Part shown: positions 53,401 through 61,834 of the stretch, one piece after another
How the letters are laid out: every line of letters starts with the position of its first letter
How positions within the stretch are numbered: the stretch's first letter is position 1
Assembly: GCA_013298625.1 (NCBI GenBank)
Contig: JAAFIF010000007.1
Coordinates: 62,001-126,000 of the forward strand
Direction of reading: 5' to 3'
Source: Myxococcales bacterium
Lineage (GTDB): Bacteria; Myxococcota_A; Polyangia; Polyangiales; Ga0077539
DNA length: 64,000 bases
Notes under the pieces: generated by a model
What the model saw: the letters and a program-made list of their open reading frames with translations, nothing else
Told to the model about the DNA's origin: nothing
Database searches by the model: none
Program-made: the position numbers and the translations under genes

Positions 53401-54023
53401 CCGTCGCGGCAGCCTTTGTCACCGCCCGAAGCGCCGAACTCGCGGTCGTAGATCGAGTGGCGAAACGCGACGCCCGCGACCGACGGAAGCGCGTCGTTGT
53501 TGCGACAATCCGCGGTCGACATGCACGCGTTGTTGCCCGCCACGACCGCGCCCACGCAGTCCTCCTCGTAGTCCCGAGGAAACACGCAGCCCGCCGCGCC
53601 GTTGGTGCAGTCCTTCGTCCCGCGTCCGCCGCCGCCGAAGTGCGCCCCGCCGCCGCCGGAGTCGCGCACGCCACACCCGCCGCGGCCGCCCGAGGTCGGC
53701 GTGGGCCCGGCGCCGTTGACGCATCGCGAGGGCTGATAGCCCGCGCCGTCGGCGACGATCGACGAGGTGGCGTCGATGCTGATGGTTTGCGCGATGAGCT
53801 CGAGGTTTCCGGTGTTGATCCGGTCGACCCCGTTGAAGGGTGGCACGACGATGCGCGCGCCGTTGGTGAGCACGACGCGATCGAAGCGCTGTACGCCTCC
53901 GAGCGTCATCGTGCCGCCGTTCATGATCAGGTCGACGGCCTGTGCATCGGTCGCCCCCAGCGCGATGACCGAAGCAGCAGCGGCTGCGACCCACGCGAGC
54001 CGTGGAGAAGAGTGTCGCTTCAC
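50490..54023 (-). CDS. Large Cys-rich VWA/MopE-repeat surface protein
   Basis: 1177 residues. Signal peptide ~1-29 (A-W-V-A-A-A-A-A-S-V-I-A-L-G). Residues ~30-370 are a Gly-rich beta region with scattered Cys. MopE-type repeats occur near 380 and ~741-870. A VWA domain spans ~430-735 with D-S-S-A-S-M and V-T-D-G-A-E-S-C. Residues ~870-1130 are dense in Cys like EGF/TIL modules. A C-terminal helix (N-P-W-V-M-T-V-V-F-A-A-L-A-A-V-V-V) plus R-R-R-F-E-G forms a membrane or sorting tail. It is the upstream, coupled partner of the FGE-like lipoprotein, so the two probably form one surface system. Confidence 0.88.
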   Translation of the reverse strand: MKRHSSPRLAWVAAAAASVIALGATDAQAVDLIMNGGTMTLGGVQRFDRVVLTNGARIVVPPFNGVDRINTGNLELIAQTISIDATSSIVADGAGYQPSRCVNGAGPTPTSGGRGGCGVRDSGGGGAHFGGGGRGTKDCTNGAAGCVFPRDYEEDCVGAVVAGNNACMSTADCRNNDALPSVAGVAFRHSIYDREFGASGGDKGCRDGDGFEAAPAIGVGGAGGGRIVLVGLTAANTGAVTINGTVSADGRRGCGNGNDSGGGGAGGTIFVVSDAVNVTATARLSAGGGRGGDTQADAYCASIGAQQGGTCDDCGGGGGGGIINIQSRATAILAQCAVFNVSGALGGVCTICQGEAGGSAGELQLSEAFVGEVCDGFDNDFDGMVDEGLGTTSCGLGMCARTINQCTAGAPTTCSPMTGMDASCRGAAGGARPRVAVILDSSASMLLDLQGVATFGDGSSDHPGIDTNADTRANDSRLFLAKNSLAEVISAYPEIDFALARYHQDQGTNRSCSMASWIECQGLIASYDNPRDNTGTRACTLSVAARPGVPARIEPVACSDSTAPTEQCINYAGTCGSPRRGADILAGFGMDTRDVVRWLDGRETNFSADSTEGNICDHRNGGDCELRGSGGTPLAGSLQAIEDYIVPIRATDPATMCRGYSVILVTDGAESCGGDPVAAARRLHDTFGVQVYVIAVSDLGPELASVDAISNAGSGGMRPRATVVTRPDQLVPALTAVISGSIRTERCNGVDDNCNGLIDEGFAGLGDRCDDGRIGVCRGTGTIQCRLDGGGTECRITAPGAMAGVEVCNSLDDNCNGRVDEGLSCGSTCTPTGAEVCNGLDDDCNGAIDEADPALGTACGASTGTCRPGVQRCVRGRLECVGATGPRTETCNGLDDDCDGMNDNMAVCPGTSRCIEGSCRRVCDPALEFPCPIGQDCVMPTGETQAYCVPSPCAACTNGQRCVGGRCVDACEGVMCAAGQQCRRGVCLDCNSLGCAAGQLCVNSQCIADPCAGVTCPSGQSCFSGTCGNNCDDRVCPEGQRCDATRTCAANPCVGVSCTGSQVCVDGACREPACAPGMRCPVGQVCTAQRGCVTDPCATTRCEAGRVCRIGADGNAQCAINGGAERPRYDRVIVGGGYEPRCVVGPTPGHARGPNPWVMTVVFAALAAVVVRRRFEG

Positions 54024-54480
54024 GAGGCCACCATAGCAGCAGCGACCTCGTGATCGCTCGGGCGTTCAGTGGAGAGATAGGGAGAGTAGGGGATCGCGTG
54101 AATCGAGGACGTGCCGAGGGGACGCGGGCACAGGGCTCGCGACAGGGTTCACGAGGCGCAGAGCGTCCAAATGGAGGTTCGACTGCGGGGATTGTGCTGA
54201 CGCGAGCGTCAGCAGAAAGGGTCGACCCCTGCAAACCACGTCACGATTGGCACCATCCGAAGGGTCGACCGATCAATCTACGCCGTCATTGATGCAACAT
54301 CGACGGTCGATCGCGAGAATTCACGCCGTGATGGGTGTCTTGGCGAAGTTCGATCGCCGTACTCCATGCCGCAATTGGCGTCTCCCAGGCAGACAGAGCT
54401 GGGAATCTACGTCGCGAATGGCGTCCTCGGGGTCGGCGAACGGTGCGGGAGCGAACCACGGCCCGGAGATGAGGGCTCAT
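54024..54480. other. Intergenic stretch with no supported gene
   Basis: About 450 bp between the VWA gene start and the palindrome. It should hold the promoter of the minus-strand VWA gene. A short hairpin (54196-54202 with 54207-54213) and two GGTCGACC palindromes are present. No coding signal, RNA gene or transposase was found. ORFs here are Arg/Ser-rich with no recognisable motifs. Confidence 0.5.
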
Positions 54481-54505
54481 CACGAACGCAATGTTGCCTG
54501 CACAG

Positions 54506-54992
54506 TCACAGGCGAAGCGGCCCGGAGCCCAAGGGCTCATGGTGACCCAATTCAGCGTGGAGAAACAGCGGCGAAAGGGCCCGGAGCCCAAGGGGCCGGG
54601 CAACAGCGCCCGCACCGTTACGAGTGCTCTCTTCGGGCGAAGCGCAGCGGTCTCGCGACCGCAGCTAGCCAATGGAGCTCGGCGAGGACTCTCGTTGCCT
54701 GAGCCACGGTCCCCACTGAAGACACGATCCTCGACGCGCTCTCCGTCGCTGCTCTCTGCATCGAACAGCGGTCGTGACCGAGTCGATGATCGAGTCTTCG
54801 GTGAGGACCGCGGACGAGCATCGCGCGTTCGAATGTTCGCCATTGGCTAGCTGCGGTCGCGAGACCGCCGCGCCCCGCACCGAAGGTGCGCTGATGCCCG
54901 GCCCCTTGGGCTGCGGGCCCTTTCGCCGCTGTTTCTCCACACAGCTCTTGGGTCACCATGAGCACTTGGGCTCCGGGCCGCTTCGCCTGTGA
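54506..54992. repeat. Imperfect palindrome of about 490 bp (giant inverted repeat)
   Basis: Two arms of ~240 bp meet at about 54758. Exact stretches: 28 bp (54506-54533 with 54965-54992), 27 bp (54557-54583 with 54914-54940) and 27 bp (54648-54674 with 54841-54867), joined by shorter matched blocks and small indels. Weak symmetry continues a few bases outward. Inside each arm a CCCGGAGCCCAAGG block occurs twice. The frames on opposite strands that give related peptides (Q-A-K-R-P-G-A-Q) simply reflect the symmetry. It could be a foldback element, a MITE or a cruciform-forming site. No transposase is nearby. Confidence 0.85.
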
Positions 54993-55058
54993 TTTTCCCA
55001 GCAGAACGCGCTCACGCAAACTCCGTTGAGCTCCCTCCCCCTCTCGCTCCCTTGCCCC

Positions 55059-56336
55059 TCAGCGCGCGACGACCTGCGCCAACCCCATCGCAGCGAACGC
55101 GCCCGCCGCGAGGCCCACGGCGAACCCCGCGACGCCGTACGCCATGCGCCCTTTGCCCGCGTTGCTCTCGCCCGCGCCCTCGGTCCCCTTGGCCGTCGGG
55201 GTCTCTCTCGCGGTGGGCTCTTCGGCCTTCGCGCTCACGGCCGCGGGCTTGATCCCGAGCGCGCCGTCGCTCGCGTGCTTCTCGTGCGCCAGCGGAATCA
55301 CCGCCGTCGCCTCCCTCGGCTGCACCATGGAGTTGGTGGGCTCGTCGATGGACGTCACGTCGCCGACGCCCAGCGCTTCACCCTCGCCCACCGCGGGCCA
55401 CAGCTGCTCGATCTCGCCCGTCCCCAGCGCTTGGCGAACGATGTCGGCGACGGACTTGTTTCCGATCGGCCAGCGCTCTTTGCGCGCGACGTCGAGCAGG
55501 GCCTCTCGCATGGCCCGCGCGCTCTCGTAGCGGTCGCCGGGCTCTTTCGAGAGGGCCTTCATGAGCACGGCCTCGAGGCTCTTGGGATAGCCCTGGACCT
55601 TGGTGGACGGCAGCGGGATCGGGTCGATCGTGACCGCGCGAAACAGCTCTTTGGGCCCGTCGCCCTTGAAGAGCTTCGCGCCGCCGGTGGTGCCTTCGTA
55701 GAGCACAACACCGAGCGCAAAGAGGTCCGCGCGGGCGTCGAGGGCGCCCCCGGCCTTCCATTGCTCGGGGGCCATGTAGCTGAACTTGCCCTTCACGCGG
55801 GGGGCGATCGTGCGGCCGAAGGCAGCTTCGGCGCGGGCGATCCCGAAGTCGACGACCTTGGTCACGCCGTCGGTGCCGACCATCAAATTCTGCGGAGAGA
55901 CATCGCGGTGGATGAGCCCCAAGACGTTGTCGTTGGCGTCGTGCGCCTCGTGCGCGCTCGCGAGGCCGTCGAGCGCGTCGGCGGCGATGCGGAGCATCAC
56001 GTTCATGGGCATTCCGCCGCCTTTTTCGGCGAGCAAGCGCATGAGAGAGGCGAGCGAGACGCCGCGGACGAGCTCCATCGCGATGAAGAGCTGCCCAGAG
56101 TCTTCGCCGACCTCGTACACCTGCGCGAGGTTGGGGTGGCGAAACTCCGCGGCCACGAGGGCTTCGCGCACGAACATGCGGACGTGCTCGGACTCCGCCG
56201 CGACCTCGGGCTTCAAGAGCTTGAGCGCGACGCGCTTCTCGAAGCCGTACGCGCCGATCATGCGCGCCATGAAGACGTCCGCCATCCCGCCGGAGGCGAT
56301 GCGCCGCTCGATCGAATATCGTCCCAGAGTTGGCAT
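55059..56336 (-). CDS. Pkn-type Ser/Thr protein kinase with C-terminal membrane helix
   Basis: 425 residues from ATG 56336; the frame is open to 56456 but the kinase starts here (M-P-T-L-G-R-Y-S-I-E-R-R-I). Canonical motifs: glycine loop A-S-G-G-M-A-D-V-F, catalytic lysine in V-A-L-K-L-L, H-R-D-V-S-P-Q-N, D-F-G-I-A-R and M-A-P-E-Q. The kinase ends near 290, followed by a low-complexity linker and a final hydrophobic segment (Y-G-V-A-G-F-A-V-G-L-A-A-G-A-F), so the catalytic domain is cytosolic and membrane-tethered. Ligand unknown. It is divergent from the LamG-like lipoprotein. Confidence 0.92.
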   Translation of the reverse strand: MPTLGRYSIERRIASGGMADVFMARMIGAYGFEKRVALKLLKPEVAAESEHVRMFVREALVAAEFRHPNLAQVYEVGEDSGQLFIAMELVRGVSLASLMRLLAEKGGGMPMNVMLRIAADALDGLASAHEAHDANDNVLGLIHRDVSPQNLMVGTDGVTKVVDFGIARAEAAFGRTIAPRVKGKFSYMAPEQWKAGGALDARADLFALGVVLYEGTTGGAKLFKGDGPKELFRAVTIDPIPLPSTKVQGYPKSLEAVLMKALSKEPGDRYESARAMREALLDVARKERWPIGNKSVADIVRQALGTGEIEQLWPAVGEGEALGVGDVTSIDEPTNSMVQPREATAVIPLAHEKHASDGALGIKPAAVSAKAEEPTARETPTAKGTEGAGESNAGKGRMAYGVAGFAVGLAAGAFAAMGLAQVVAR

Positions 56337-56437
56337 CGACGGTGCGTTCTCGCTGAAGCAGCGGCGGGCTGTCGGACGAAGCGCGCGCTCACTACTCGCG
56401 GTGCGCAGCATACGATACTCTCGGCGCAGTAAATCCA

Positions 56438-57148
56438 GTGAACGCGAAGTCATCACTTGGGCGCGCGACGACGACCGCGCGCGGCACGAAGGTTCTCTCG
56501 ATCACGGCGATGGCGGCGGCGATCGCGCCGCTCGCGCTGTGGACAGCGTGCGTGAAGAGCCCGTCTTCCGTCGGCGCCGGCTCGTCGCTGCCGCTCATCA
56601 CGCAGCGCTTCGAAGACAACTTCGACCGCCCCGCGCTCGGCGACAGTTGGAACGCGACCAACAACCGCTGGACCATCCGCGACGGCGTTCTTCGAGTGTC
56701 CGAAGGGTACAACCACCCGCTGTGGCTCAAGCGACGGCTCCCGCGGGACGCGCGCATCGAGTTCGACGCGTGGAGCGACAGCCAAGAAGGCGACATCAAG
56801 TGCGAGGTCTACGGCGACGGCCGGTCCTTTGCGCGCGAGGCGAGCTACACGGCCACGAGCTACGTCTTGATCTTCGGCGGGTGGAGCAACCGCTTCAACG
56901 TGATCGCCCGCATGGACGAGCACGCCGCGGACCGACGCGTGCGCAACGAGCCCCACGTCGAGCCGGGGCGGCACTATCACTGGACCATCGTGCGCAGAGG
57001 CAACCGGCTCGAGTGGTCGATCGACGGGCAGCCCATGCTCGAGATGGACGACAGCGCGCCGCTGTACGGGCCGGGGCACGAGTTCTTCGCGTTCAACAAC
57101 TGGCGCGTCGGGCTCAACTTCGACAACCTCGTGATCACTCCGCTCTGA
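56438..57148 (+). CDS. LamG/concanavalin-like lipoprotein
   Basis: 236 residues. Signal with lipobox-like T-A-C (Cys near 38). The mature part, about 60-236, is a single beta-sandwich resembling DUF1961/family-16-type lectin domains: F-E-D-N-F-D-R-P-A-L-G-D-S-W, R-I-E-F-D-A-W-S-D-S, Y-V-L-I-F-G-G-W, H-Y-H-W-T-I-V-R-R-G and L-E-W-S-I-D-G-Q-P. No catalytic pair is evident, so glycan binding is likely. A short gap separates it from the following MXAN_5187-C protein gene on the same strand. Confidence 0.8.
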   Translation: MNAKSSLGRATTTARGTKVLSITAMAAAIAPLALWTACVKSPSSVGAGSSLPLITQRFEDNFDRPALGDSWNATNNRWTIRDGVLRVSEGYNHPLWLKRRLPRDARIEFDAWSDSQEGDIKCEVYGDGRSFAREASYTATSYVLIFGGWSNRFNVIARMDEHAADRRVRNEPHVEPGRHYHWTIVRRGNRLEWSIDGQPMLEMDDSAPLYGPGHEFFAFNNWRVGLNFDNLVITPL

Positions 57149-57170
57149 GATCGGGAGCATCGGCGACTCG

Positions 57171-58208
57171 ATGGCCAACAACGACGAGATCCAGCTCGCG
57201 CTCGACGAACTCGAGACCCGTCTCGATCGCCTGCGCGCGTTGTACGAGCAGTACTTCACGGGCATCGAGAAGGCTGTCCCTGCGGTGCAACACAAGGACG
57301 TCGAGCGCAGGATCCAGACGCTCCGAAAGCTCTCGCTGCGCAACACCGCCCAGCGATTTCGCTTTCAGACGCTGATCCAGAAGTACACGACGTACCTGCA
57401 GTACTGGCAGCGCATCTTGCGCCGGATCGAAGAGGGGACGCACAAGCGCGACCTCGCCCGCGCCGCGCGCTACGGAGTCAAAGCCCGCAAGCCCGCGGGC
57501 AGCGACGGCGTGTACGAGCTCGATCCCGACGCGATCGAAGAGTACGACGAGCACGAAGAGTACGAAGAGGTCGAGCCCGACCCGTCCACCGAAGAGCGCG
57601 CCGCCCTGCAAAAACCCGCGCCGACGCCCGCAGCGCAGCCAGCGCCAACGCCAGCGCAAAGCCCTCAGCGCGAGCGGCAGATCGAAGTGCTCCCGTTCGA
57701 CGTGGTCGAAGCGCCCGTGCGCACCGCGCCCTTGTCCGTGAGCGCGCCGCCCGCTGCGAGCGCGACGCCGAGCGTTCGACCCGCGCAGCCGGCGACGAGC
57801 CCAGCAGCGGCGAGCGCAGCAGGGCAGACGACGGTGAAGCGCCCCGGGCTCTCGGTGTTCGGCGCGCCAGCCAAGTCCGCGACCACCGCGGCGCAGCCCG
57901 CGCTGATGAAGGCCACGCAGCCGAGCGCGAGCATCGCGCCGCCCGCGCAGTCTCCTGCCACCACGCCCTCTGGAGGGACTCCGCGCCCCACCAGCACCGA
58001 CGCCGCCCTGCGCCAGCTCTACGAGCGCTACCGCGACGCGCGCAAGCAAAACGGCGAAGCCGAGGTGGACTTCGACGTGGTCGCGCGGCAAGTGCGCGAC
58101 ACGCTGCCGAAGCTCCGCGAGAAGTACCCAGGCCAAAACGTCGACCTCGACGTGAGCGTCAAGGACGGGCGCACGATCCTTCGCCCCGTGGTCAAGCCGA
58201 AGAAGTGA
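57171..58208 (+). CDS. MXAN_5187-C-type coiled-coil protein
   Basis: 345 residues. The N-terminal ~105 residues are a helical domain (L-E-T-R-L-D-R-L-R-A-L-Y-E-Q-Y-F-T-G, F-R-F-Q-T-L-I-Q-K-Y) found in myxobacterial proteins of the MXAN_5187 C-terminal group. An acidic stretch and a ~130-residue Pro/Ala/Gln linker follow. The C-terminal ~70 residues (L-R-Q-L-Y-E-R-Y-R-D-A-R-K, V-A-R-Q-V-R-D-T-L, V-D-L-D-V-S-V-K-D-G-R-T) end in a basic tail. Cytosolic, with no signal peptide. Function unknown; the family is restricted mostly to this phylum. Confidence 0.78.
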   Translation: MANNDEIQLALDELETRLDRLRALYEQYFTGIEKAVPAVQHKDVERRIQTLRKLSLRNTAQRFRFQTLIQKYTTYLQYWQRILRRIEEGTHKRDLARAARYGVKARKPAGSDGVYELDPDAIEEYDEHEEYEEVEPDPSTEERAALQKPAPTPAAQPAPTPAQSPQRERQIEVLPFDVVEAPVRTAPLSVSAPPAASATPSVRPAQPATSPAAASAAGQTTVKRPGLSVFGAPAKSATTAAQPALMKATQPSASIAPPAQSPATTPSGGTPRPTSTDAALRQLYERYRDARKQNGEAEVDFDVVARQVRDTLPKLREKYPGQNVDLDVSVKDGRTILRPVVKPKK

Positions 58209-58214
58209 GCGCGC

Positions 58215-58580
58215 TCACGCGGACAGCTCGGGCGGAGGCTGCGGGCCGGCGGGGTGCGTGAGGACCGAGCGGCACAGCCACACGAGCGCGCTCTGGTCGT
58301 CGGCGCGCGCGCAGGTGCACTGCCGCTCGTGTCCAGAGCACCGCGGCGGTACACGGACCGCGTCGGGATCGGTCACCGTGGGCATCGGCGCGCACTGCGA
58401 AAACGGCTGCGAACACTGCAGTCCCGCGGTCGCGCACGGCGAGCTCGGAGCGATCTCCGAAGGGCACACGGCGCGCTCGTCGCGGGCCAGGTCTGGCTCG
58501 CGCACGACGGGCTGCGGTCTGCACGAGGCCGCTCCGAGGGCGAGGAGTTGCGTGAAGAGCACCGCGCGCAGAGGGTTCAT
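58215..58580 (-). CDS. Small Cys-containing lipoprotein, unknown
   Basis: 121 residues. Signal with lipobox A-A-S-C at about residue 20. The mature part has eight further Cys (including C-T-C), Pro-rich, with no recognised domain. It is convergent with the MXAN_5187-C gene. The composition and lipobox support a real secreted lipoprotein; the size makes the call moderate. Confidence 0.6.
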   Translation of the reverse strand: MNPLRAVLFTQLLALGAASCRPQPVVREPDLARDERAVCPSEIAPSSPCATAGLQCSQPFSQCAPMPTVTDPDAVRVPPRCSGHERQCTCARADDQSALVWLCRSVLTHPAGPQPPPELSA

Positions 58581-58684
58581 CGAAGGCGCAGCGAGGCTCT
58601 CACGCGCGAGCGCGACCGGCGAGCCGATCGCCCGAGCACAGTCCCCCAGTATTGTGTCCCCCGTGTGCTCGAATCAGCCCGTGA

Positions 58685-59212
58685 TCACGGGTGGTTGCTG
58701 GACAGCTCGGTGATGCGCAGCGAGCCGCGAACGTTCGCGCCCTGCACGTACGAGCCGACCCAGATGTCGTACTGGCCGGGGCCCGCGTTGGGGATGTCCA
58801 CGCTGGGGTTCGCTCCGCCGTAGCTGTCGTCGTTGCAGAGCCAGCGGCTGTTGGCGGTGTTGACGAGGAGCGTGGTGTCGGTGCGGGACGAGGCCGCGGC
58901 GCCGGGGACCACCACGTAGATGCGCAGGCTCGACGAGGTGCCCGTGAGGCGGAGGATGTGATCCGGCTGACGGGTGACGTAGCCGACGCAGCCCGCGCCG
59001 AGGTTGAGCGAGCGGACATCGATGTTGCCGCCCGAGGTCACCGCGACGGTGCGCGGATCCGGCACGAAGCCGGGGCGCAGCGAGCTGGTGCCGAAGTTCG
59101 CGCGGCGGCCGCCGATGGTCAGCGAGCCCTGGGCCACGACTTCGTGCCCGAAGCCGGACACTGCGAGCGCGGTAGCGAGGCCCAACGCGCTGAGAACAAC
59201 AGACTTCTTCAT
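58685..59212 (-). CDS. Secreted PPC-like beta-sandwich protein
   Basis: 175 residues from ATG 59212, with GGAGGA a few bases upstream. Signal peptide 1-27 (L-S-A-L-G-L-A-T-A-L-A-V-S-G). The mature protein has a PPC (pre-peptidase C-terminal)-like pattern: H-I-L-R-L-T-G, R-T-D-T-T-L-L-V-N, W-L-C-N-D-D-S-Y-G-G and G-Q-Y-D-I-W-V-G-S-Y. It is a stand-alone domain with no protease, probably a binding or accessory module. The region upstream to priA (~267 bp) should hold its promoter; one short inverted repeat (59392-59406) is seen there. Confidence 0.78.
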   Translation of the reverse strand: MKKSVVLSALGLATALAVSGFGHEVVAQGSLTIGGRRANFGTSSLRPGFVPDPRTVAVTSGGNIDVRSLNLGAGCVGYVTRQPDHILRLTGTSSSLRIYVVVPGAAASSRTDTTLLVNTANSRWLCNDDSYGGANPSVDIPNAGPGQYDIWVGSYVQGANVRGSLRITELSSNHP

Positions 59213-59479
59213 TCGTACATTCCTCCGAGAAGGTGCCGCGGATTCGCCGGCGACCCGATTGCCGAAACCGCTCGTGCGAGGGTCGCTCTGACAGTGTCTC
59301 TGTCCGAGCGGTCCGCCGCAGCGGCCGGGATTGAACGGCAGGTGTCGTTGGTTATTCAACTCTTCTGCGCTACTTTGTGCGCTTTGATTTTTGCGCTCGC
59401 AGCGCACGGATCCGCCCTCACTGCTCGCGCGCAACAACCACGGCGCAGCTGACTCGCACTGACACACGCGAAGGGGCTC

Positions 59480-61834
59480 TCAGAGCATGTGGATGGGGTC
59501 GACGTCGACCACCGCGCGCACCATCGGCGCTGGGTGAGCGTCCATATGCGACACGAGCCGCGCGACGACCTTGCGCAGCGTGGGACGGTCGGTCGAGCGC
59601 AAGAGCGCTTGCATGCGCGTGCGTGATCGAACGCGCTCGATCGGCGAGGGCGCGGGGCCGAGGAGCTTCACGTCGCCGCACTCGCACTCGGGCATCGCGC
59701 GGATGAACGCCGCGATGTGCTCGGCGAAGTCTCGCACTTTTTGCTCGTCGGGAGAGTCCATCTTGAGCGCGGCGATGCGGCCGAAGGGCGGGTAGCCGAG
59801 CTCTCTGCGCGCGAGCACTTCGTCTGCGTAGAAGCCCTCGTAGTCGTGGGTGCGCGCGCGAAAGAGCACCGGGTGTTCGGGCTGAAACGTCTGGATCAAC
59901 ACGCGGCCCGAGAGGTCCTTGCGCCCCGCGCGACCGGCGACCTGCGCGAGCAGCTGAAACGTGCGCTCGCACGAGCGAAAGTCGGGCAGCGAGAGCGCGG
60001 CGTCCGCTTCGATCACGCCCACCAACGTCACCCTGGGAAAGTCATGGCCCTTGGTCACCATCTGCGTCCCCACGAGCACGTCGAGCTCGCCGCGGCGCAG
60101 CTTGTCGAGGACGACCTCGGCGCCGGCTCCCGAGGCCACGTCGCGATCGAGCCTCCCCACGCGCGCCCGCGGAAACGCTGAAATAATGCTCTGCTCGAGC
60201 TTCTCGGTCCCCACGCCGAGCAGCGTCACGTCGGGCGACTGGCACTTGAAGCACACGCCTGAGAACGGCGCCGAGAAGTCACAGTAGTGACAGCGCAGCG
60301 CGCCCTCGCGGCGGTGCGCGACGAGGGCCACGGAGCACGACGGGCACTCCAAGATCTTGTCGCAGGCTGCGCAGCGGACGCTCGGCGCGAAGCCTCTGCG
60401 GTTGAGAAAGAGAATGGTCTGCTCTCCGCGGTCGAGGCACTCGTCGATGGCGCGCACGAGCGGCAGGCTGAGCAGCTCGTGCCCCGTGGGACCTCTGCGA
60501 CCGACGCGGCGAAGGTCGACGATCTCGACCTTGGGCAGCGGGGCGCTCGTCGCGCGCACGGGCAGCTGCAAGAGCTGATAGCGGCCCTCTTGCGCGGCGT
60601 AGAAGCTCTCGACCGAGGGCGTCGCGCTGCCGAGGACGCACACGGCGCCCGCGCGGTGCGCGCGCAAGAGGGCGAGGTCTCGGCCGTGATAGCGAAAGTT
60701 GTCGTCTTGCTTGAAGCTCGGGTCGTGCTCTTCGTCGACGAGCACGAGGCCGAGGTCTCGCACCGGCGCGAACACCGCAGAGCGCGCGCCGATGGCGACC
60801 TTGCACTCGCCGGTGTGAAGCCTGCGCCACATGGCGTGGCGCTCGGCGTCTTTGATGCCCGAGTGCAGGACGGCCAGGTCGTCGCCGAAGCGCGCGCGAT
60901 AGCGCCCGACGAGCTGTGGCGTGAGGGCGATTTCGGGGACGAGGATGAGCGCGCCCTTTCCGACGCGCTGCACGGCGTCGACGGCGCGGAGGTAGACCTC
61001 TGTCTTGCCCGAGCCCGTGACGCCGTGCATGAGAAACGTCTCGCGCTTGTGGTCGCGAACCGCTTGCACGATGGCCTCGGCGGCCGCGGCTTGCGCGGCG
61101 GTGAGCGACGGGGGCGTGTCCTTCTGCACGACGCTGCCGAAGAACGGGTCCGCGGGGATCTCTCTGCGCTCGACGGTGACCACTCCGCGGCCCGCGAGTC
61201 GCTCGACCACCTCGCGCGCGCTCTTGACCTGCGCGCGAAGCTCGCGAAGCGAGACCTCTCCGCGCGCCTCGAGGATGGCGATGACCTGCGCTTGCTTGTC
61301 GCCGCGGGCCTTGCGCTCGCTCTCGTCCGCGGCGTCGCCGGGCTTGCGGGGGCTCAGCGTGACGAAGGTCTCTTCGCGCACCGAGGCCCAGCGGGCGCGC
61401 AGCGATTTGGCCCGCTCGCGAGGGTCCTTCGAGAGCGCGCGCTTCTCGCGGCGATCGACGGCGGGCGCCGCGGTGCGAAGGACTTCTCCGAGCGGATAGA
61501 AGTAATAGTCCGCGGCCTCGCGCAGAAACTTGAGCAGCTCGGCGTCGAACACGGGCTCGTCGTCGAGCACGCTGATCACCGGGCGCACGCGCTCGAGGTC
61601 GAGCCCGCGCGGCGGCGTCGCGCTCGACTCCATCACGTACCCAACGAGCTGCTGCCGCCCGAACGGAACCACCACGCGCCCGCCCTGCGCCACGTTGCGG
61701 GTCATCCCCTGCGCGACCGAGTAGGTGAAGGTTCCCCGTAGCGGGAGCGGGATCGCGACCTCGATCCACAGCGCGGGAGCAGGCTGTTCGGGCGCGGCGA
61801 ACAGCTCCGGTTGACGCAGACTCGAGCCAGTCAT
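59480..61834 (-). CDS. priA: Primosomal replication-restart helicase PriA
   Basis: 784 residues, slightly longer than E. coli PriA. N-terminal 3' DNA-binding domain (V-A-I-P-L-P-L-R-G-T-F-T-Y-S-V), then the helicase core: Walker A G-V-T-G-S-G-K-T with K277, D-E-E-H box, G-S-A-T-P-S and later F-Q-L-L-A-Q-V-A-G-R-A-G-R. The zinc-binding Cys pairs C-A-A-C, C-P-S-C, C-H-Y-C and C-F-K-C are all present. It restarts stalled replication forks by loading DnaB. It is divergent from the repeat lipoprotein, with a 334-bp gap. Confidence 0.97.
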   Translation of the reverse strand: MTGSSLRQPELFAAPEQPAPALWIEVAIPLPLRGTFTYSVAQGMTRNVAQGGRVVVPFGRQQLVGYVMESSATPPRGLDLERVRPVISVLDDEPVFDAELLKFLREAADYYFYPLGEVLRTAAPAVDRREKRALSKDPRERAKSLRARWASVREETFVTLSPRKPGDAADESERKARGDKQAQVIAILEARGEVSLRELRAQVKSAREVVERLAGRGVVTVERREIPADPFFGSVVQKDTPPSLTAAQAAAAEAIVQAVRDHKRETFLMHGVTGSGKTEVYLRAVDAVQRVGKGALILVPEIALTPQLVGRYRARFGDDLAVLHSGIKDAERHAMWRRLHTGECKVAIGARSAVFAPVRDLGLVLVDEEHDPSFKQDDNFRYHGRDLALLRAHRAGAVCVLGSATPSVESFYAAQEGRYQLLQLPVRATSAPLPKVEIVDLRRVGRRGPTGHELLSLPLVRAIDECLDRGEQTILFLNRRGFAPSVRCAACDKILECPSCSVALVAHRREGALRCHYCDFSAPFSGVCFKCQSPDVTLLGVGTEKLEQSIISAFPRARVGRLDRDVASGAGAEVVLDKLRRGELDVLVGTQMVTKGHDFPRVTLVGVIEADAALSLPDFRSCERTFQLLAQVAGRAGRKDLSGRVLIQTFQPEHPVLFRARTHDYEGFYADEVLARRELGYPPFGRIAALKMDSPDEQKVRDFAEHIAAFIRAMPECECGDVKLLGPAPSPIERVRSRTRMQALLRSTDRPTLRKVVARLVSHMDAHPAPMVRAVVDVDPIHML

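Noticed and set aside
50484..54053. Open frame of 1189 codons antisense to the VWA/MopE gene
   Set aside because: Low-complexity Arg/Ala/His composition; the opposite strand has a signal peptide, VWA motif and Cys repeats.
54196..54213. Hairpin as a rho-independent terminator
   Set aside because: 7-bp stem with no T-run on either strand.
54247..55019. Several small ORFs in the palindrome, on both strands, with similar peptides
   Set aside because: The similarity follows from the inverted repeat; Arg/Gly/Pro-rich composition, no ribosome site and no known motif.
59392..59406. Hairpin as a terminator downstream of priA
   Set aside because: On the minus strand the stem is followed by an A-rich run, not T, so it does not fit a terminator.
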